Source: Albugo candida (taxonomy: Eukaryota; Oomycota; Peronosporomycetes; Albuginales; Albuginaceae). Taken from it: a stretch of DNA of 64,000 nucleotides. This document shows positions 35,360 through 47,605 of this stretch, piece by piece. The notes under the pieces were generated by a model. The model worked only from the letters and a program-made list of their open reading frames with translations, had not been told where the DNA came from and ran no database searches. The position numbers and the translations under genes were made by a program. The stretch covers positions 186,001-250,000 of the forward strand of contig CAJNAR010000176.1 of the NCBI GenBank assembly GCA_905220665.1, written 5' to 3'. Within the stretch, counting starts at the first letter, position 1. Every line of letters begins with the position of its first letter.

Positions 35360-35610
35360 CACTTGTAATGACGTGGCAACCTCATGAGTCACCCTGTTGC
35401 GGGTGATTGCATGATTGTTGATATGTCATCACCCCTGTGTGATGACGTGAAAAGGACCCCCACCCCCGGTATGATGGTACAGGGTAATACCGGTGACGGA
35501 CGTGGTACCGGTGATACATGCGGTACTGTTATTGGCTCGTTACAGGTTGACCCAAAAATACAACTTTGGCTGACCATATTAAGTCACAGGAGAGGAGTCC
35601 TTGCCTAAGG
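35360..35610 (+). mobile_element. LINE-B ORF1 5' fragment
   Basis: DNA and protein match the 5' end of LINE-B copy 1 on the other strand (22,440-22,640). Both encode a GDCMI...SS block followed by CDDV[EK]R and a Gly/Thr-rich stretch, here GNTGDGRGTGDT. Only about 250 bp is present, so it is a short relic. Confidence 0.65.
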
Positions 35611-36017
35611 CCAGGCTAAAGCTCGGGTGAAATTCCGCCATAAGCCAGAAATTGCAACCTCCACTCTTTGAATGTGAGCTTCAAGTCCTCTGTATTCTTT
35701 CTTTCCAGTAAGAAGCTCGATCGATAGCTTCATCTCCTTGAAGGCAGGTATCTTGATCCCGAATTTCAGCTGCGGAAAGAATTGCTGCCCCAGATGCATA
35801 TCCACTTGAGCCCTAGGCTGCACAGTCAGGAAGAACTGGTGCTGCTGCACTCGGGGTTGTGGTGAAGTAACGGTATCTGCATCCGGATGGCTTCACTGAG
35901 CGAGTCAGCTTTGGGTCGCTCTCTGCGAGCACCTAAGAACTTAATGAAATCGCTCAATCTTCGGGATCCTGATTCCACATGAGGCATCTGAGCACGGTCT
36001 ACGCGTTCCTGTGCCAT
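35605..36017 (-). pseudogene. Retrotransposon gag-like N-terminal fragment
   Basis: Two overlapping frames encode SRRLSDFIKFLGARRERPKA and FGIKIPAFKEMKLSIELLTG followed by YRGLEA. The latter resembles the 'IPxFKExKLSxExxxGxExYxGLG' opening of the gag type seen in this window. No zinc knuckle. 36,018-36,608 contains nothing recognisable. Confidence 0.45.
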
Positions 36018-36608
36018 TTCGCGCTTTATAGTTCCAAGAGTTTCTCCAATCCGCCCAGACGATCTACACCATGGTCGGAGGCCCAGTGCTCACTTGATTG
36101 AGAGATTTTTGCGCTAACATTTGTCGCATCATCGTGTGCGCATAGTTGAGCTGCTGGAGGGTCTCTCGGAGTGCTTGGGCTCATAGCCTGTTTTTTGTCC
36201 ATGCTGCTTTAAAGTGTAGGATAAACGAGAAACTCTATATTCTATGGTCCTATTACCTCTTCTATCCGTTTCCTACAATCATCATAGTAGATTTCCAAGA
36301 GGCGCGTCAACCATTCCAAGGGTCGCATTCTTTCGACATCACTTCTAACGCCTTTTCGATATGCCCTCTTATAACCTTACGATTAGGTCGAAGTCTACAA
36401 AAGACTACCCTGGAGAACCTGAAGCATCTTTGGTCGTTCATCCCATCAACCGTCGGTGCCATTTCTTTTTCAATTTGTTGAAATGCAGCTTGTAATTGAG
36501 CAATTGGTCACGATTTCCATCATTCGTCAAGTTGACGCCGTAATTGCACTTGATTGTTTTTGATTTTCGAACACGGCAGCATTTGAACATCGTCCACAAT
36601 GCGCATGA

Positions 36609-36775
36609 CAGAACTGCAGAATCCCTTTGAAGTCATAGGGGTTTTAATACGTCACACCTTCATGCGTTATCTCGAACGATCAGTCGCAGAACTGCAGAAT
36701 CCCTTTGAAGTCATAGGGGTTTTAATACGTCACACCTTCATGCGTTATCTCGAACGATCAGTCGCAGAACTGCAG
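36609..36775. repeat. Perfect 78-bp tandem repeat, 2.1 copies
   Basis: Units at 36609-36686 and 36687-36764 are identical, followed by a partial third starting cagaactgcag. No coding frame runs through it. Confidence 0.95.
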
Positions 36776-37490
36776 TAGTTTTTTTCGTACCTGTTTTGTG
36801 CATTGAATTTCAATAGAATTAGTCACGACCCTCCCCCCCAACATTCCGCTTTCCGCAGAGCTTGGGATAATAACTTGTTGAGCTCCTTCTACTTTTACTG
36901 GAGCGAACTAAAGTCGGTGCTAGGTTATGTTCAGGTCTTTTTCCGCTTACTGCTAATCTAATCATCTAGAAATTATCCGCATATTATTTAAACATTCTTT
37001 AGGTTTTCAGTATGCGACAAATAACGATATTGGTTTTTTAAGTACATTAAGCGCTTGCTTACACTCACAGCGTTTATATCTCGTTGTGATTGAATGCAAC
37101 GAACATGTTTTGTCGAGAAACTTTCAACAGGATATTTTGACTCAAACGTAACTCACATCGTTTGTGGCGATCTAAATAGATTTCTGGTGTCCCGTTTGAA
37201 TTGTTACAGGGGTATCCATCGAAATTAGCCAAGTGGACTCTCAAGGTTGAAACGCATTTACAACTTGGGTGTTTCCGATGCTTGGCATCAACATCATCTT
37301 ACGAACGTGCCTTTACTGGCCTTATACTAAAAAACAAGACTAGACTACATCCTTTTGTCGGAACCTCATTTCCCGTCGGTGGCCAAAAATTCCTGTTATG
37401 TTTCACTCCCTCTTACGGGTGATCATTTGGCGCATATTGTCTATTTTTCCAATCCGTCTCAGCCGTAAGGTCTTGGGCATTGAAAATGTT
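36776..37490. other. No gene seen
   Basis: AT-rich sequence; the frame at 37201-37422 has no recognisable motif. Confidence 0.45.
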
Positions 37491-37495
37491 CTGTT

Positions 37496-38180
37496 CTACT
37501 GTTCGACTATACAGTAATCTAAGAGAGATTGAGGAGCAGGTGGACCGTAACTTGGACAACTATCTGCGTGCATTTTCTCATGTCTGGAAAGAAGGGGTAC
37601 GTTGAAAGAAGCACAGGAAACAATCGTCACAACATATTCAAAAGTAGATCCGTAACCAAGAGTAATCAGATGTCCTATGAATTTAAGCTGACTTGAATGA
37701 AGCAGCAGCAGGTTATCGCCAATCCAGTCTAGCGCAAGAAATACAGATGTACGAGGCAAGCACCCAATCCTTTTAGTATCGCGTCAGGATCTCGTCCACG
37801 TATAATCAACAGTACATCTTGGATTATAATATAAGACACAGGAAGAAATTCATCTCGCCAATTCTTCCCACTAGTGCACTCGACATGTTATCCAGTACCT
37901 TCGAAAGAAGTTTACCTCCAACTAGGCCTGAGTCAACCAATCCTATTGATATCAACTTTCGGTTCACATACCTCTGGGGGTTAGTATCAGAAGAGAGATC
38001 ACCTACGCTCAGCAGGAATGTCTTTGCAACCTCGTGAGAACAAGCAAGACTTGTCCAGTCGATCTCAAATACAATATCCGATTGTGATGAATTGTTTTTG
38101 TCAGCTCCATTGACAAATAAAAAATTAGAATCCGCACAGCATATGCATGAACACTCCGCATCTGACATGTACGGAATCAC
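37496..38180 (-). pseudogene. Possible host-gene fragment, faintly YWTD-propeller-like
   Basis: Two minus-strand frames with protein-like composition. 37824-38180 (ATG about 38,168) begins MSDAECSCICCADSNFLFVN and continues FEIDWTSLACSHEVAKTFLL. 37496-37759 holds SVFLALDWIGDNLLLLHSSQ then LITLGYGSTFEYVV. The phrase LALDWIGDNL recalls the 'LAVDWIxxNLYWTD' repeat of LDL-receptor-type beta-propellers, but the YWTD itself is absent. The two frames are separated by stops, so this is at best a broken exon pair. It could be chance. Confidence 0.3.
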
Positions 38181-38699
38181 CGCAGCATTCTACCAACTCA
38201 CTCCGGGTATTTTTGTTGAATGTAGAAATTGACTTCGGACACCAACTTCATTGAAGATTTTTTTGTGGTCTCAACGTAGCTAGGCAATAGCGCAGCTGTT
38301 GGAAAGGGTTAGAAGAGTTGAAGGAGCAAGTGAATCTCGAAGAGCTTCTATGACAACGGAAGAGATGGCTACCAGATCTTGACAGATAGGTATAGGAATA
38401 ATTGCACGTTTGCTACAAAATTTAGGAGGAGCAGGAGAAAAATGAAGCTCGGTAAACATGCACAGAATGGCATAGAAGAGAATGAAAAATGGGTAAGGAC
38501 AGATAAAATACACAAAATCAATTTCTCCGTCAACAACGCACCCAACAACAACAACTGGGTGAGTCCAGTACCGGGATCAGACGATAGCAAGAATGAGCCG
38601 ACATCATCAGTTCACTCAAGGGCATCGTCGTAACGCGCAGCAATTTCGCCGCGCGTCGCAGATGTCATTACAGACGCGCCAGATCGTGGATGAAGCTGG
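38181..38699. other. No confident gene; may include Copia-2 leader
   Basis: A plus-strand frame (38379-38633) is rich in Lys, Asn and Ser without motif. It lies just before Copia-2 gag and could be leader or LTR sequence; no LTR pair was found. Confidence 0.35.
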
Positions 38700-38756
38700 G
38701 CAACAGACGAGAAGATTCTCTAGGCCCTCGCCGCTCTGTCAGATCGCATAGAGATA

Positions 38757-39742
38757 ATGGAGATTTCCCAGATGCGGAACGACGAGAATGATAGAATGCG
38801 TGGTGCGATAAGGAGTAGACTGTTTGCATCGGCTCTCCGTGCGAATGAGTGCGAAAGGACGATGACGGTTGATACGTTGAGGAACTCTCCGGAGCGCAAA
38901 CCAGCAGCTTCTCAAGCAGGCGCAGCACCCTCACCCGGATTCGGCTCTCATCTCACCGATGCCTCCCATACAGCATCGACAGTTGCGCTCTCCGGTCGAC
39001 GCGGCACCTCCTTGAGCGGTTGTTGCAGCTGTGTGCAAGTTTGACGGCACCGGGTTGTATCGTGAATTTGGGTCCGCGTTTTATGTATGACTGGGGAAAG
39101 ACGTTTTTGCGACAGGTCAACTTGGCCGAGGCATCGTGCGGATTTCGCTGGAGTAAAGTCGTCGAGGTGGACCGGCTAGGTCATTGCCTCGCTGGTACAG
39201 CCGAAAAGTACATCACAAGCAAGTCAATATCTAGTGGATATTGCAAGCGACGCTCGACCTTGTCATGGGACGCCTGTTAGAGATGTTTTAGACGACCATT
39301 ACTGGTGGCCAGTCGATGAAAAGCTTCACGCTGAAAAAGATCGTTATTACTGTCCAACATCGTTCATCACGCGTCCCCAGAGCTCATGAACGTGATGTGT
39401 GCCGAGTATGACCCGACACGAACCGATAACTTGCGACACGCTGAAGAGCTGACGCAATTCCCGACGTCGATCGAGATCGGAAATGGATCGGTCGGGCGTG
39501 AGGTCGTCGTCACGCATGTTGAGACGTCGTCTCAGCGACAGGAATCACGAAGATGTTCTGGGTCCGGAAAGACTGGACAGATTCAAGCGAATTGCCGGAG
39601 AAGGGTGAAATGTACCCGCATGAGTAGTGATGGAAGTATGGTGCTCGCAATCGGCGAAAACAAAACATACAAGCGCGAAACACGCGGTGGGGGTAAGTAC
39701 AAGGCGCAAACTGAATTTGTGAATGCCTTCGTTGGTGTTTAA
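38757..39742 (+). pseudogene. Copia-2 gag
   Basis: N-terminal DENDRMRG zone, then YDWGKTFLRQVNLAEASCGF, LGHCLAGTAEKYI, and AEELTQFPTSIEIGNGSVGR, followed by a degenerate zinc knuckle (CSGSGKTGQIQANC, with the His lost). Split between frames at about 39,045 and 39,280. Confidence 0.75.
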
Positions 39743-39784
39743 AGCAGTAAACCAAGCGATTGAATTCTGGACACCATTTCAAGA

Positions 39785-42700
39785 AGGCACTTGGTGAATG
39801 ACGCATCGATGAGACACAACGCTGAAGATTGCGACCACGAGATCTCGATGGCAGACGGCAAGTCGCTCAAGATCACCAGTGTTGGAAGTGTTCGCTTACA
39901 AGTAATTTCGAATGGTAAAAAGGGAACGATAACGCTCAAGGACGTATATTTCGCGCCGCAGCTTGCGCGCAACACCGTCTCTTACGGTAAGCTTGAGAAG
40001 AAAGGGTGCGGGCTCGTGTGAAGTGGATCAAGTCGTTTACTAGTGTGACGGAGCGACGGAGCGATAGATTTCGACTTCAGTATGCGGATGAACTTACTGA
40101 ACGTGCATACAATCGTGACAGCTGTGCGGCAAAAGAGGTCATCAGACGTTTCAATGGCTAAGCTTACCGCCGCAGGATCTAGCACGCCACCATCTGATAT
40201 ACAGTGCGCATCATTGATGCAATTTTCATGCTCGGATGGGGCACCTATCTCTCGGCACGTTCGAAAATATGCAAAGACACCAGGGAGTCGCATCAAGATT
40301 ATGAACCACACGAGGACGGCCTGTATTTCGCGCAGAAAAAGAAAGCGAAGAAAAAGAACAAGCAGTCGCGAGCGGAAAGCGCAAAAACGCACTTATTGAT
40401 CGGATTGCTGGAGTGATTTGTTACGATTTGAAGCGTCCGATGACGCGATCAAATAGCCGCGGAAATCATTACCTCGTGAATTTCGTCGACCACAAGTCGA
40501 ACTACTGGCACGTTTTTTTTGCGTCGGCACAATACAAGGCTGAAAAGAAGTTCAAAGATTGCTTGGTTTTTTCTAGCTGATGTTTGACGGCAAAATTCAC
40601 GTTTTGCGAACGGACGCAGGGGCGAGTACAGAAATGATGACCTTTTTGCCAGCGCATAGAAGTTGCGAGACAGATCATTGAAGCGCAAAATCAAGCTTCG
40701 AATGCCAAGGCCGAGCGCATGCAACATATTATACTCAGTATGGCGCGCAGCGGGATATTTGTCAGCCGGCCGCCTCTCAAATTTTGCGGAGACGCCGTGG
40801 AATACGCCGCGTGCATTCTGTCCAGGTATCCGACTCGAGCGGACATGAGACGCGCATCCATGTTGAAGTACTGACGAATAAAGCGCATGATCTTCGAAAG
40901 ATTGTTGTGTTTGGGAGCACCTGCGCGGTATACATAGACGCACGAAACAATCGGTTACGCGAAGATCTCAGATTGGCGTCATCATCGGAATCAGCTACGA
41001 AACCAAAGGTTTTTGCGTGTTCCTGCAGAATGATAACCATGTCGTGATAACGCAGCACGTTATGAACATCGAGACGCTTAGTGAGGAGCAAAAGAGTCAT
41101 CTGCATCGCTCATTGAAGTTTGAACACCAAGTGGTTATGACTACATTTGTAACACAGACTCAAGTCACTACATTTGGGAGAGCGGCTCCAGATACGAGGA
41201 TAAAGAGCGTCCACAAGGATAAGCAGTGAAAGGTGCGACGTGTAGCTCTCGAGCGATTTCTAAACGCGTAGTGGCGGCTGGCGACAAAGAGGATGCAGCT
41301 CAAGGTCCAAGCGTGGTGAGCCACGTTGTTGAGCGAGATACAAAGAGCTAAATCGACGCGATGCGCAGCTCTAGGCGTGAGGACTGGTAAAAAGCAGTGA
41401 TAGAAGAGCTCAAGAAGCTCGATGACAACAGTGTATGGACTGATCACGCGCCAAGCCAACAGCAACGCTCACCAAACGAAATGGGTTACAAGACAAAAAG
41501 GACGCAGAAGAAAACATAGAAAAGCTCAAAGCACGGATAATCGCGTGCGAGATCGAACAAGTCCTGATAGTGGACTACAGCTTTACTTTCACTGCGATTA
41601 TGGACATGTCGACAGTGAAAGTGATACTGGTGCTCGCGGCGACATGAAAATTACCGGCAAAGCATGAAGACATACCGAATGCGTATGTCAAGGCCTACAA
41701 AGAAGCGAACCTTGATATTCATCTGCAAGTTCCTCGGTCAAGGACGTAGACGATAAGACGAAAGAGAATCTCGGTGCAAGAAGCAAGAGCGAGTTGTTGC
41801 AACAGCTGCATAAGAGGCTCTACGAATTAAAGTAAGCGGGGCACCTGTGGAGTCAATTGCTACATGCGAGGCTCACTGAGGGATATCTGGCGAACGAAAT
41901 GGTGAAAAAACGTCGTCGTGGTCTGCGTGTATGTCTGTAACTTGCTGGCAACTGACACTAGCGCTGATTCTATTGATCATCTCTTTGTGTAGCCTCGGCT
42001 CGCTGTTGATGAAAGACCTGGGACGTTTGTCAAAGTTTTTGGGTATGCCCATGTCACTTGCCAAAGACAGCTCCTACGTTCTGAATCAGGATGATAATAT
42101 TCAAGACCTACTACTTGCATGGGATTGTAGAAAAAACTCGACCCTTTCGCCTATTGGAGCCGACTGTTACGAGGTGAAGAACGAAGCCAGCGCGCTTGAT
42201 GGGACGACGAGAGAAGCTGGAAAGCAATCAATTTTTAAGTTTCAGTTGCTATTTGGAAGGCTACTGTGGGTGGCGGTGCACGCGGCCAGATGTGTCGTTC
42301 GCTATGCCCAAGGAGATGCGCAAATGCAACAGTCACGTGTTTACGATTGAAAGTTGGCGAAGCGCATTTTAAGCTACTGAAAAAAAGACTCAAGGACTAG
42401 AGCTGCGGATGACACCAAGAGTTGCAGTGCGGGAGACTCCGACGGTGGGCCCATAACGTCTCGCAGATTTTGCAATTGATAATAAGGATCGCAAGTCGCT
42501 GACTAGAAACGTCGTTTTGCTTAACGGCATGCCAGTAAGCTGTGATCTACAAATCAAGGCGGTGTCTCCAAGTCTACTATGAAAGCTGAGTTTGTTGCTA
42601 CTTCTGAAACCTCGCGCGATTTACTCGGCATCCATGAGATGCTGGGCGAGGTCAACACGGCGCCATCTCTGCACATGCTAATGCATGCGGATAAGCAGGC

Positions 42701-42910
42701 ATCCATCAAGCAAATTGAAGACGAGGCATCATCGATCAAGGCTAAACACATTGATGTGTGGCTCAAGTTCGTGTGCGGCAACGCCAGACGGGGCATTGTG
42801 ATCGCGCAATAGATACGCTTGGCGAAGATGCTCGCATACTTGCTGACGAAAGCACTGGACCCAGCAAAGCTTGAAAGTTTGCTTGCACTCATGTGCTTGG
42901 AGTATTAGTT
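39785..42910 (+). pseudogene. Copia-2 pol polyprotein
   Basis: Protease block: VNDASMRHNAEDCDHEISMA then SYGKLEKKGCGLV (39,790-40,020). The integrase region, 40,070-41,100, is in many frames: an EIITS*ISSTTS zone, RMPRPSACNI, and late blocks matching 'IVVFGSTCAVYIDARNN' near 40,900 and 'VFLQNDNHVVITQHVMNIET' near 41,010. In RT near 41,930 the YVDD box reads YVCN (VYVCNLLATDTSADSIDHLF), so catalysis is lost. FLGMPMSLAKDSSYVLNQ and TPIGADCYEV-like sequence follow near 42,050-42,170. RNase H: MKAEFVATSETSRDLLGIHE (42,579) and IKQIEDEASSIKAKHIDVWL (42,700), ending with LLTKALDPAKLESLLAL. Confidence 0.8.
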
Positions 42911-45900
42911 CAAGGCCTTTGAGATGAACAAAAATGCTAGCGTGATATGTAAGTGGGAATGGGGATTATGCTGCGTCTGAGACAGCACACCCAACATTTG
43001 AAACAGTTTCTTTACAAGAAACTGATATCTTGCTGATCCTGACCACTATTTTACCATTACATGGACTGCGTGGTCTTGCAGTTAATGGCGAGGATATTCA
43101 CGTACAGACTGCAGCAGGGGCTTCCAAAAACTGATTAGGGGAGGGGGGGTCAGATCACTAATCGTGGTGAAAAAACATACGAAAGTTTTTTCGGATTGAG
43201 AAAATGTACGATCGAGTGGATTGGTCGTAAATGTTTGAGATTTGGTCAAAAAGAAACGTGGAACGTCTCACCCAGTGAACACATCCTCTTTACAAAAACA
43301 CGAATGTTTCGTTGTTGTTAATGGAACGCATTTACCCAAAATCACTTTTCTAATGGATTGAAACTAGCTGATCTGCCTACGCATTTCTCCAGCATGACGA
43401 TTGGGCTTTTGGAAAATTTGTTGCGAAGGAATGATCGACCTTGCTTAAGCATCTAGTGAAAGGATACAGGAAGGGGGGTTGTCAACTTGACATTATATCG
43501 TTTCTTCTCAGTAGAGTGGAGTAGCAGCTCGAGCTGTTCAGGAATATTGCGATGGTTCAAGTGCAAGTTGAATTGGTACAAGTGTTTTTGTCTTCACTAA
43601 ATTGACATCACGCATGTCCACCGTTGCGAAAATAAAAGCACTCGTACCCATCATTATTGGTAATTCCATTCAGCCATCCTCCTCGTTTGTGATATAATGA
43701 ATGGGGAGTAGTGATCGATCTTAGGGAGTTTTTCGTTAGTGGTTCCGTCGAGAAGAATTTTCTGTGAAAGAAGCTAGTGGCACAAACTATGGTTTTATCA
43801 GTTTATGACACTCATAACTCATTTCAACATTTAGCAACATTCACATCAACACTGTAAGTCGATGCTCAATCGAATTTGTTTCAAGTTTGAATTCTGAACG
43901 AGTTCAACACACAGTCAACCTTCTTTTCTCGCAGCGCAGCTAAAGAAACAACGCTTTCCCTTTTTACAACAATTTATACTTGATTCCAGTTCAGCTTCAT
44001 CCAGCAAATGTTCATACAGTAAAAGAGATCACATAATGCATATTACCCAATTATAGGCCATATCAAGCACTCTCTTTCCTCGCGATATCAGCACGTCGTC
44101 ATGCGACCATGGTTCGTTGGAATGTAGCGTCATCTTGGTGAAAGCAGACATAGTTCTGAGTGCACATGATGATTAGTAGATTTGACTGCTGGGGAAACCC
44201 GAACTCAAAATGGTAAGATCTAAAATGGTAGTGAGAACTGGATGAACCCGATAATTGGGTAGCATACTTGCGTGGAGACTATTAAAGAGCTTTCCAAGAA
44301 CTTCAAATATAGATCCGGAGTATAGTCGGAAATGAATACCGCTTTGCCGAAATTTTAATGCCAAACCGAACCGGTACGCCTGTTCTGATTTCCATCCGGA
44401 ACAGGGAAACCGTCACCCGGTTAAGCTCGCGAGTTCTGCGATGCGTCGATATGAAATCGGCGCAAAAAGGTCGATGTAGAAAACTCTCACGACTGTAGAA
44501 CTTCACTTAAACTAAATCGCAGTATGAAATTTGCAACTGATCCGATCCAGACCGTTCGTTCACAAAAAAGACACAGGAAGATCCTATCCGAAGCGCATGA
44601 GCGAATCGCTTCCGCCAATTACGCGCTGATTCGGGAACTATTCTCAGACATCGATAATGAGCAAAGGCGCTTCTTGATCGTTTTGTCTGCTTAAAATGGA
44701 GCTGAGGGCGACTTGAAGCCGTATCGGAGCATACAACATGATGCTGATAAATAGCTCATGTTATGATGAATCTTAGCCTGAAAGATCTCATCCGCTTTGG
44801 TGCTACCAAACACATTATGGTGAAGTGGAAAGGTACCATGAAGTGTTCTTCGAATGTAGCACGACCAATTCAACTTGGGAAGTACTAATTAATACTTGAT
44901 AAATCTTCTTGTCCGTTCGACCACGATCGCAAATTGAGTATGCACGTATTCCGTGACTTTACAAAAGTATTTAATCGATTAATTTTCAATTTTATTGTAT
45001 CGGTGCGTGGAAACCTTTTCGACTGATGCTGTACGATGGTTGGTTTTCATTAAGTCGCGCCTGCTATTCATTTTATTTGAGTCATCGGAATAGCAGACAT
45101 TTCCTTATACACCTACTGCTTCTACTATTTATGAGATGTACAGCGCATTCAGTTCTTACATCTGATGTTTCCAACGGAGTGCTATCATGCTTAGCAACCG
45201 ACCAATTGCGTCATATCAACACATATGACGCAGCCCTGGAATCCTTCTCCGCTTGGCTCAGTTTATCTAAGAGTCGACGAGGATCAAGATAACAAGTTGA
45301 TGCGGTAGCCTATCTTCTCAGTAATACTCATATTCTATCTGCTGAAGTGCGGTGTGAATAAATCTACACCCGTCTTGCATGTATTTCTATAAGTATTGGA
45401 GTCTAGGTACTTTTTCCAAGAAGTAATCTCCTAATTGTAGTACTGACGGAGGGTGTTTCGTCAAAATGTTACCTTAGTAGAGAAGGACCTCCTCGAGTGA
45501 GGATACAAAAGTCAAGTGAGAATACGAGCAAGTAATTCAACGACTACTCCCAATATAACGATAACGAAATAGGTGTTGCGGGGATCAGCACAAAACAATT
45601 ATTTTGAGATCGAAACCCGGTGGGTATTCACTCGAAAATCGACCTCGTACTGAGTCGCAGCGAGTGTTTCTGGATAGCGCTTGAATACATAGTGATGCGT
45701 CTAACACTGTCAACATGTCCTCTTATACCGATTACGTAATGATATAGAAGGGAAACAACAAAAATGACATGCAAATGAAATGTTTTTCTCCGACGTTTTA
45801 CCTCGCAAAATGACAAGAATCTACTTATGTATCGTTTCGGTCCGAATCCTATAATTGGGATCATGAGCCAGACCTGTGATATGGTTGGCGAACGTTCGCT

Positions 45901-45935
45901 GTCCCGTACTTTTATACTCCATGTTATAACGAACG
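42911..45935. other. Gene-poor 3-kb interval
   Basis: No recognisable transposon. Frames at 44303-44506 and 45628-45966 (both minus) lack motifs. Near 44,530-44,690 a plus frame reads RSQKRHRKILSEAHERIASA, with good composition but no identity. 45026-45292 is listed separately. Confidence 0.45.
45026..45292 (+). CDS. Small ORF with hydrophobic segment, unidentified
   Basis: 88 codons from ATG 45026, with a hydrophobic segment HFLIHLLLLLFMRC at about residues 27-40 followed by a polar tail. The hydrophobic stretch starts too far in for a typical signal peptide, so it could be a signal anchor. No homologue is recognised; may be chance. Confidence 0.2.
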   Translation: MLYDGWFSLSRACYSFYLSHRNSRHFLIHLLLLLFMRCTAHSVLTSDVSNGVLSCLATDQLRHINTYDAALESFSAWLSLSKSRRGSR

Positions 45936-47584
45936 GTGTTGTGTCCATTCGTGGAACCTTTATCATCAGATGAGAAGTTCATTCCAGGTACGACGCCGCG
46001 TACGTTCTCTGAGCAATCATTTTCAGCAGTACAAGTGCTGGGTCAGCGCATATTTTCTGCAAACTTGTGCATGGTCAACCACTGGCTTTTAAAGAAAACG
46101 TTGAATAGACACCAGCAGACACAAAGATATAGTCGTCGTCTTTTGGGCTCAGCAAACAATGATTTTTCTTCGGGGTGGGGTGATGGGTATAGCAAATTCG
46201 ACATGCAAAACCAACATGCCTTGGATACAATTTTTGCTCAGGATCAACTAAAAGCAGACAAAATTTCCAGGTTTCAAATGCCATTGCTCGATGTCATGGG
46301 TGTGGCATGTACAAACCAGTAATGTTCCCTTTGCTATGTTTTATTGTGACACGAATCAGAACATGATTACATTTGGGCACATGGGCAAATGAAGGTAATT
46401 TTTCAAGATAGAATCACTGGGCCGATGATCATTGTCACTGACAGAGAATTAGCATCGATGACTGCAATCTCACGGGTTCTACTTGAAGCGACGAATCTGC
46501 TTTGCATATGGCAAGTTAATAAGAATGTCCTGGCAAATGCTAAAAAGCACTTTCCGAAGGACGAATAATGGAAAGAATCTTTCACAAAGTGGCACGGATT
46601 GTACCGCTCTGCCACTAAACAGGAATTCGAAGAGAATTGGGTGCTCCTCAAAGATGCTATTAATGAGACTGGCTATGCGTATTAACAATCCACATGTGTT
46701 CCACACAAGGAGAACATCCTTGTCTGGACAAAAAAAAGCATTTTGGGCATGTAGCTACCTCTCGCGTTTAAGGCGGACATGGAACCTTGAAGAAAGGGAT
46801 TGTAGTTTCAACAGGGGTTTTGACAGCAGTTTATAGAAATAGGTTCTTGTAGCTCAACAGCAGCGCCAAGGAATACGTCAAAAAATTGCATACGATCGTT
46901 CACACATTATCGTCCCCCTTAGTTAGAGCTTCAGGACAACCGTGAATAGAAAGATTTCACATCATGCATTGAATGAAGTATGTAACACTAGTGTATGCAT
47001 ATAGTTGTGTACAGTACTAGGCAACATATGTAATGACCATATTTTTTTTCTGAAGGTCTTCAAGCAGTATCAAAAAGCACTATCGATGGAGAGCAATAAA
47101 AAATGCAATAGAACATTCACGAGCCCTAAAGTATTTCCTTGCTCTCATGCCATCAAAGAGCTTCAAAAGATGGGGCCAATCTTACATGAAGCTCATCTCC
47201 ATAAGCGCTGGTGGCTTAAAAACAAGTCTGTATATCCCACACTGTATCCTGCAATACCTCGCCAGGAAAAAACAAGCGTTTCGGACATTGTGAAAAAGTT
47301 GCAAGAGCGTTAGTCGGTCTTGCCTCCACACAGACAGCGACTTTTTGAGCAGGATCTCAATTGCCTTGCATCTATTCCAAGCCCTGGGGTAAATGATCCT
47401 GCCACAGTGGCCTCACGTGGACGGCCGAAAGGATCAACGAGTACCAAACGAGATCTGTCCGCATTTTAGTACATTTGAGAGGGAGCAGCAGGAACTGCCA
47501 AATCGAAGATGCGGGTCCTGCAAACAAGAAGGTAGCAACAGGCGCATATGCCCACAACCCAAAGTCAACAAAACAAATCTGTAA
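45936..47584 (+). pseudogene. MULE-4 transposase, 5'-truncated
   Basis: Starts within the catalytic domain (FQMPLLDVMGVACTNQ at 46,275, just after the expected first Asp). Continues HDYIWAHGQMKVIFQDRITG then MIIVTDRELASMTAISRVLL (second Asp) with the helical motif changed to LCIWQVNKNVLANAKKHFPK, and EFEENWVLLKDAI. The C-terminus has a SWIM-type PCSHAI (47,140), LHKRWWLKNKSVYPTLYPAI, PGVNDPATVASRGRPKGSTS, and a degenerate zinc knuckle RCGSCKQEGSNRRIC in which the His is replaced. It belongs to the FAR1-like MULE group but is distinct from MULE-1, -2 and -3. Stops and frameshifts throughout; the N-terminus is missing or unrecognisable. Confidence 0.8.
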
Positions 47585-47605
47585 TTCAATTTTTTTTTTT
47601 TTCAG

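Larger units (their letters stand above)
38700..42910 (+). mobile_element. Ty1/Copia retrotransposon, copy 2
   Basis: Plus-strand gag, protease, integrase, RT and RNase H in Copia order over about 4.2 kb, the most complete retroelement here by domain content. All domains are frameshifted. LTRs were not detectable by eye. Confidence 0.85.

Noticed and set aside
35440..35560. GGTACCGGTGA-type words resembling the 47606-47735 array
   Set aside because: This segment is explained as coding sequence for a Gly/Thr-rich part of LINE-B ORF1; the resemblance to the array is only a short shared ATACCGG word.
45936..46320. Independent gene at the start of MULE-4
   Set aside because: The frame ends in MPLLDVMGVACTNQ, which belongs to the MULE catalytic core, and downstream blocks continue the same protein in other frames.
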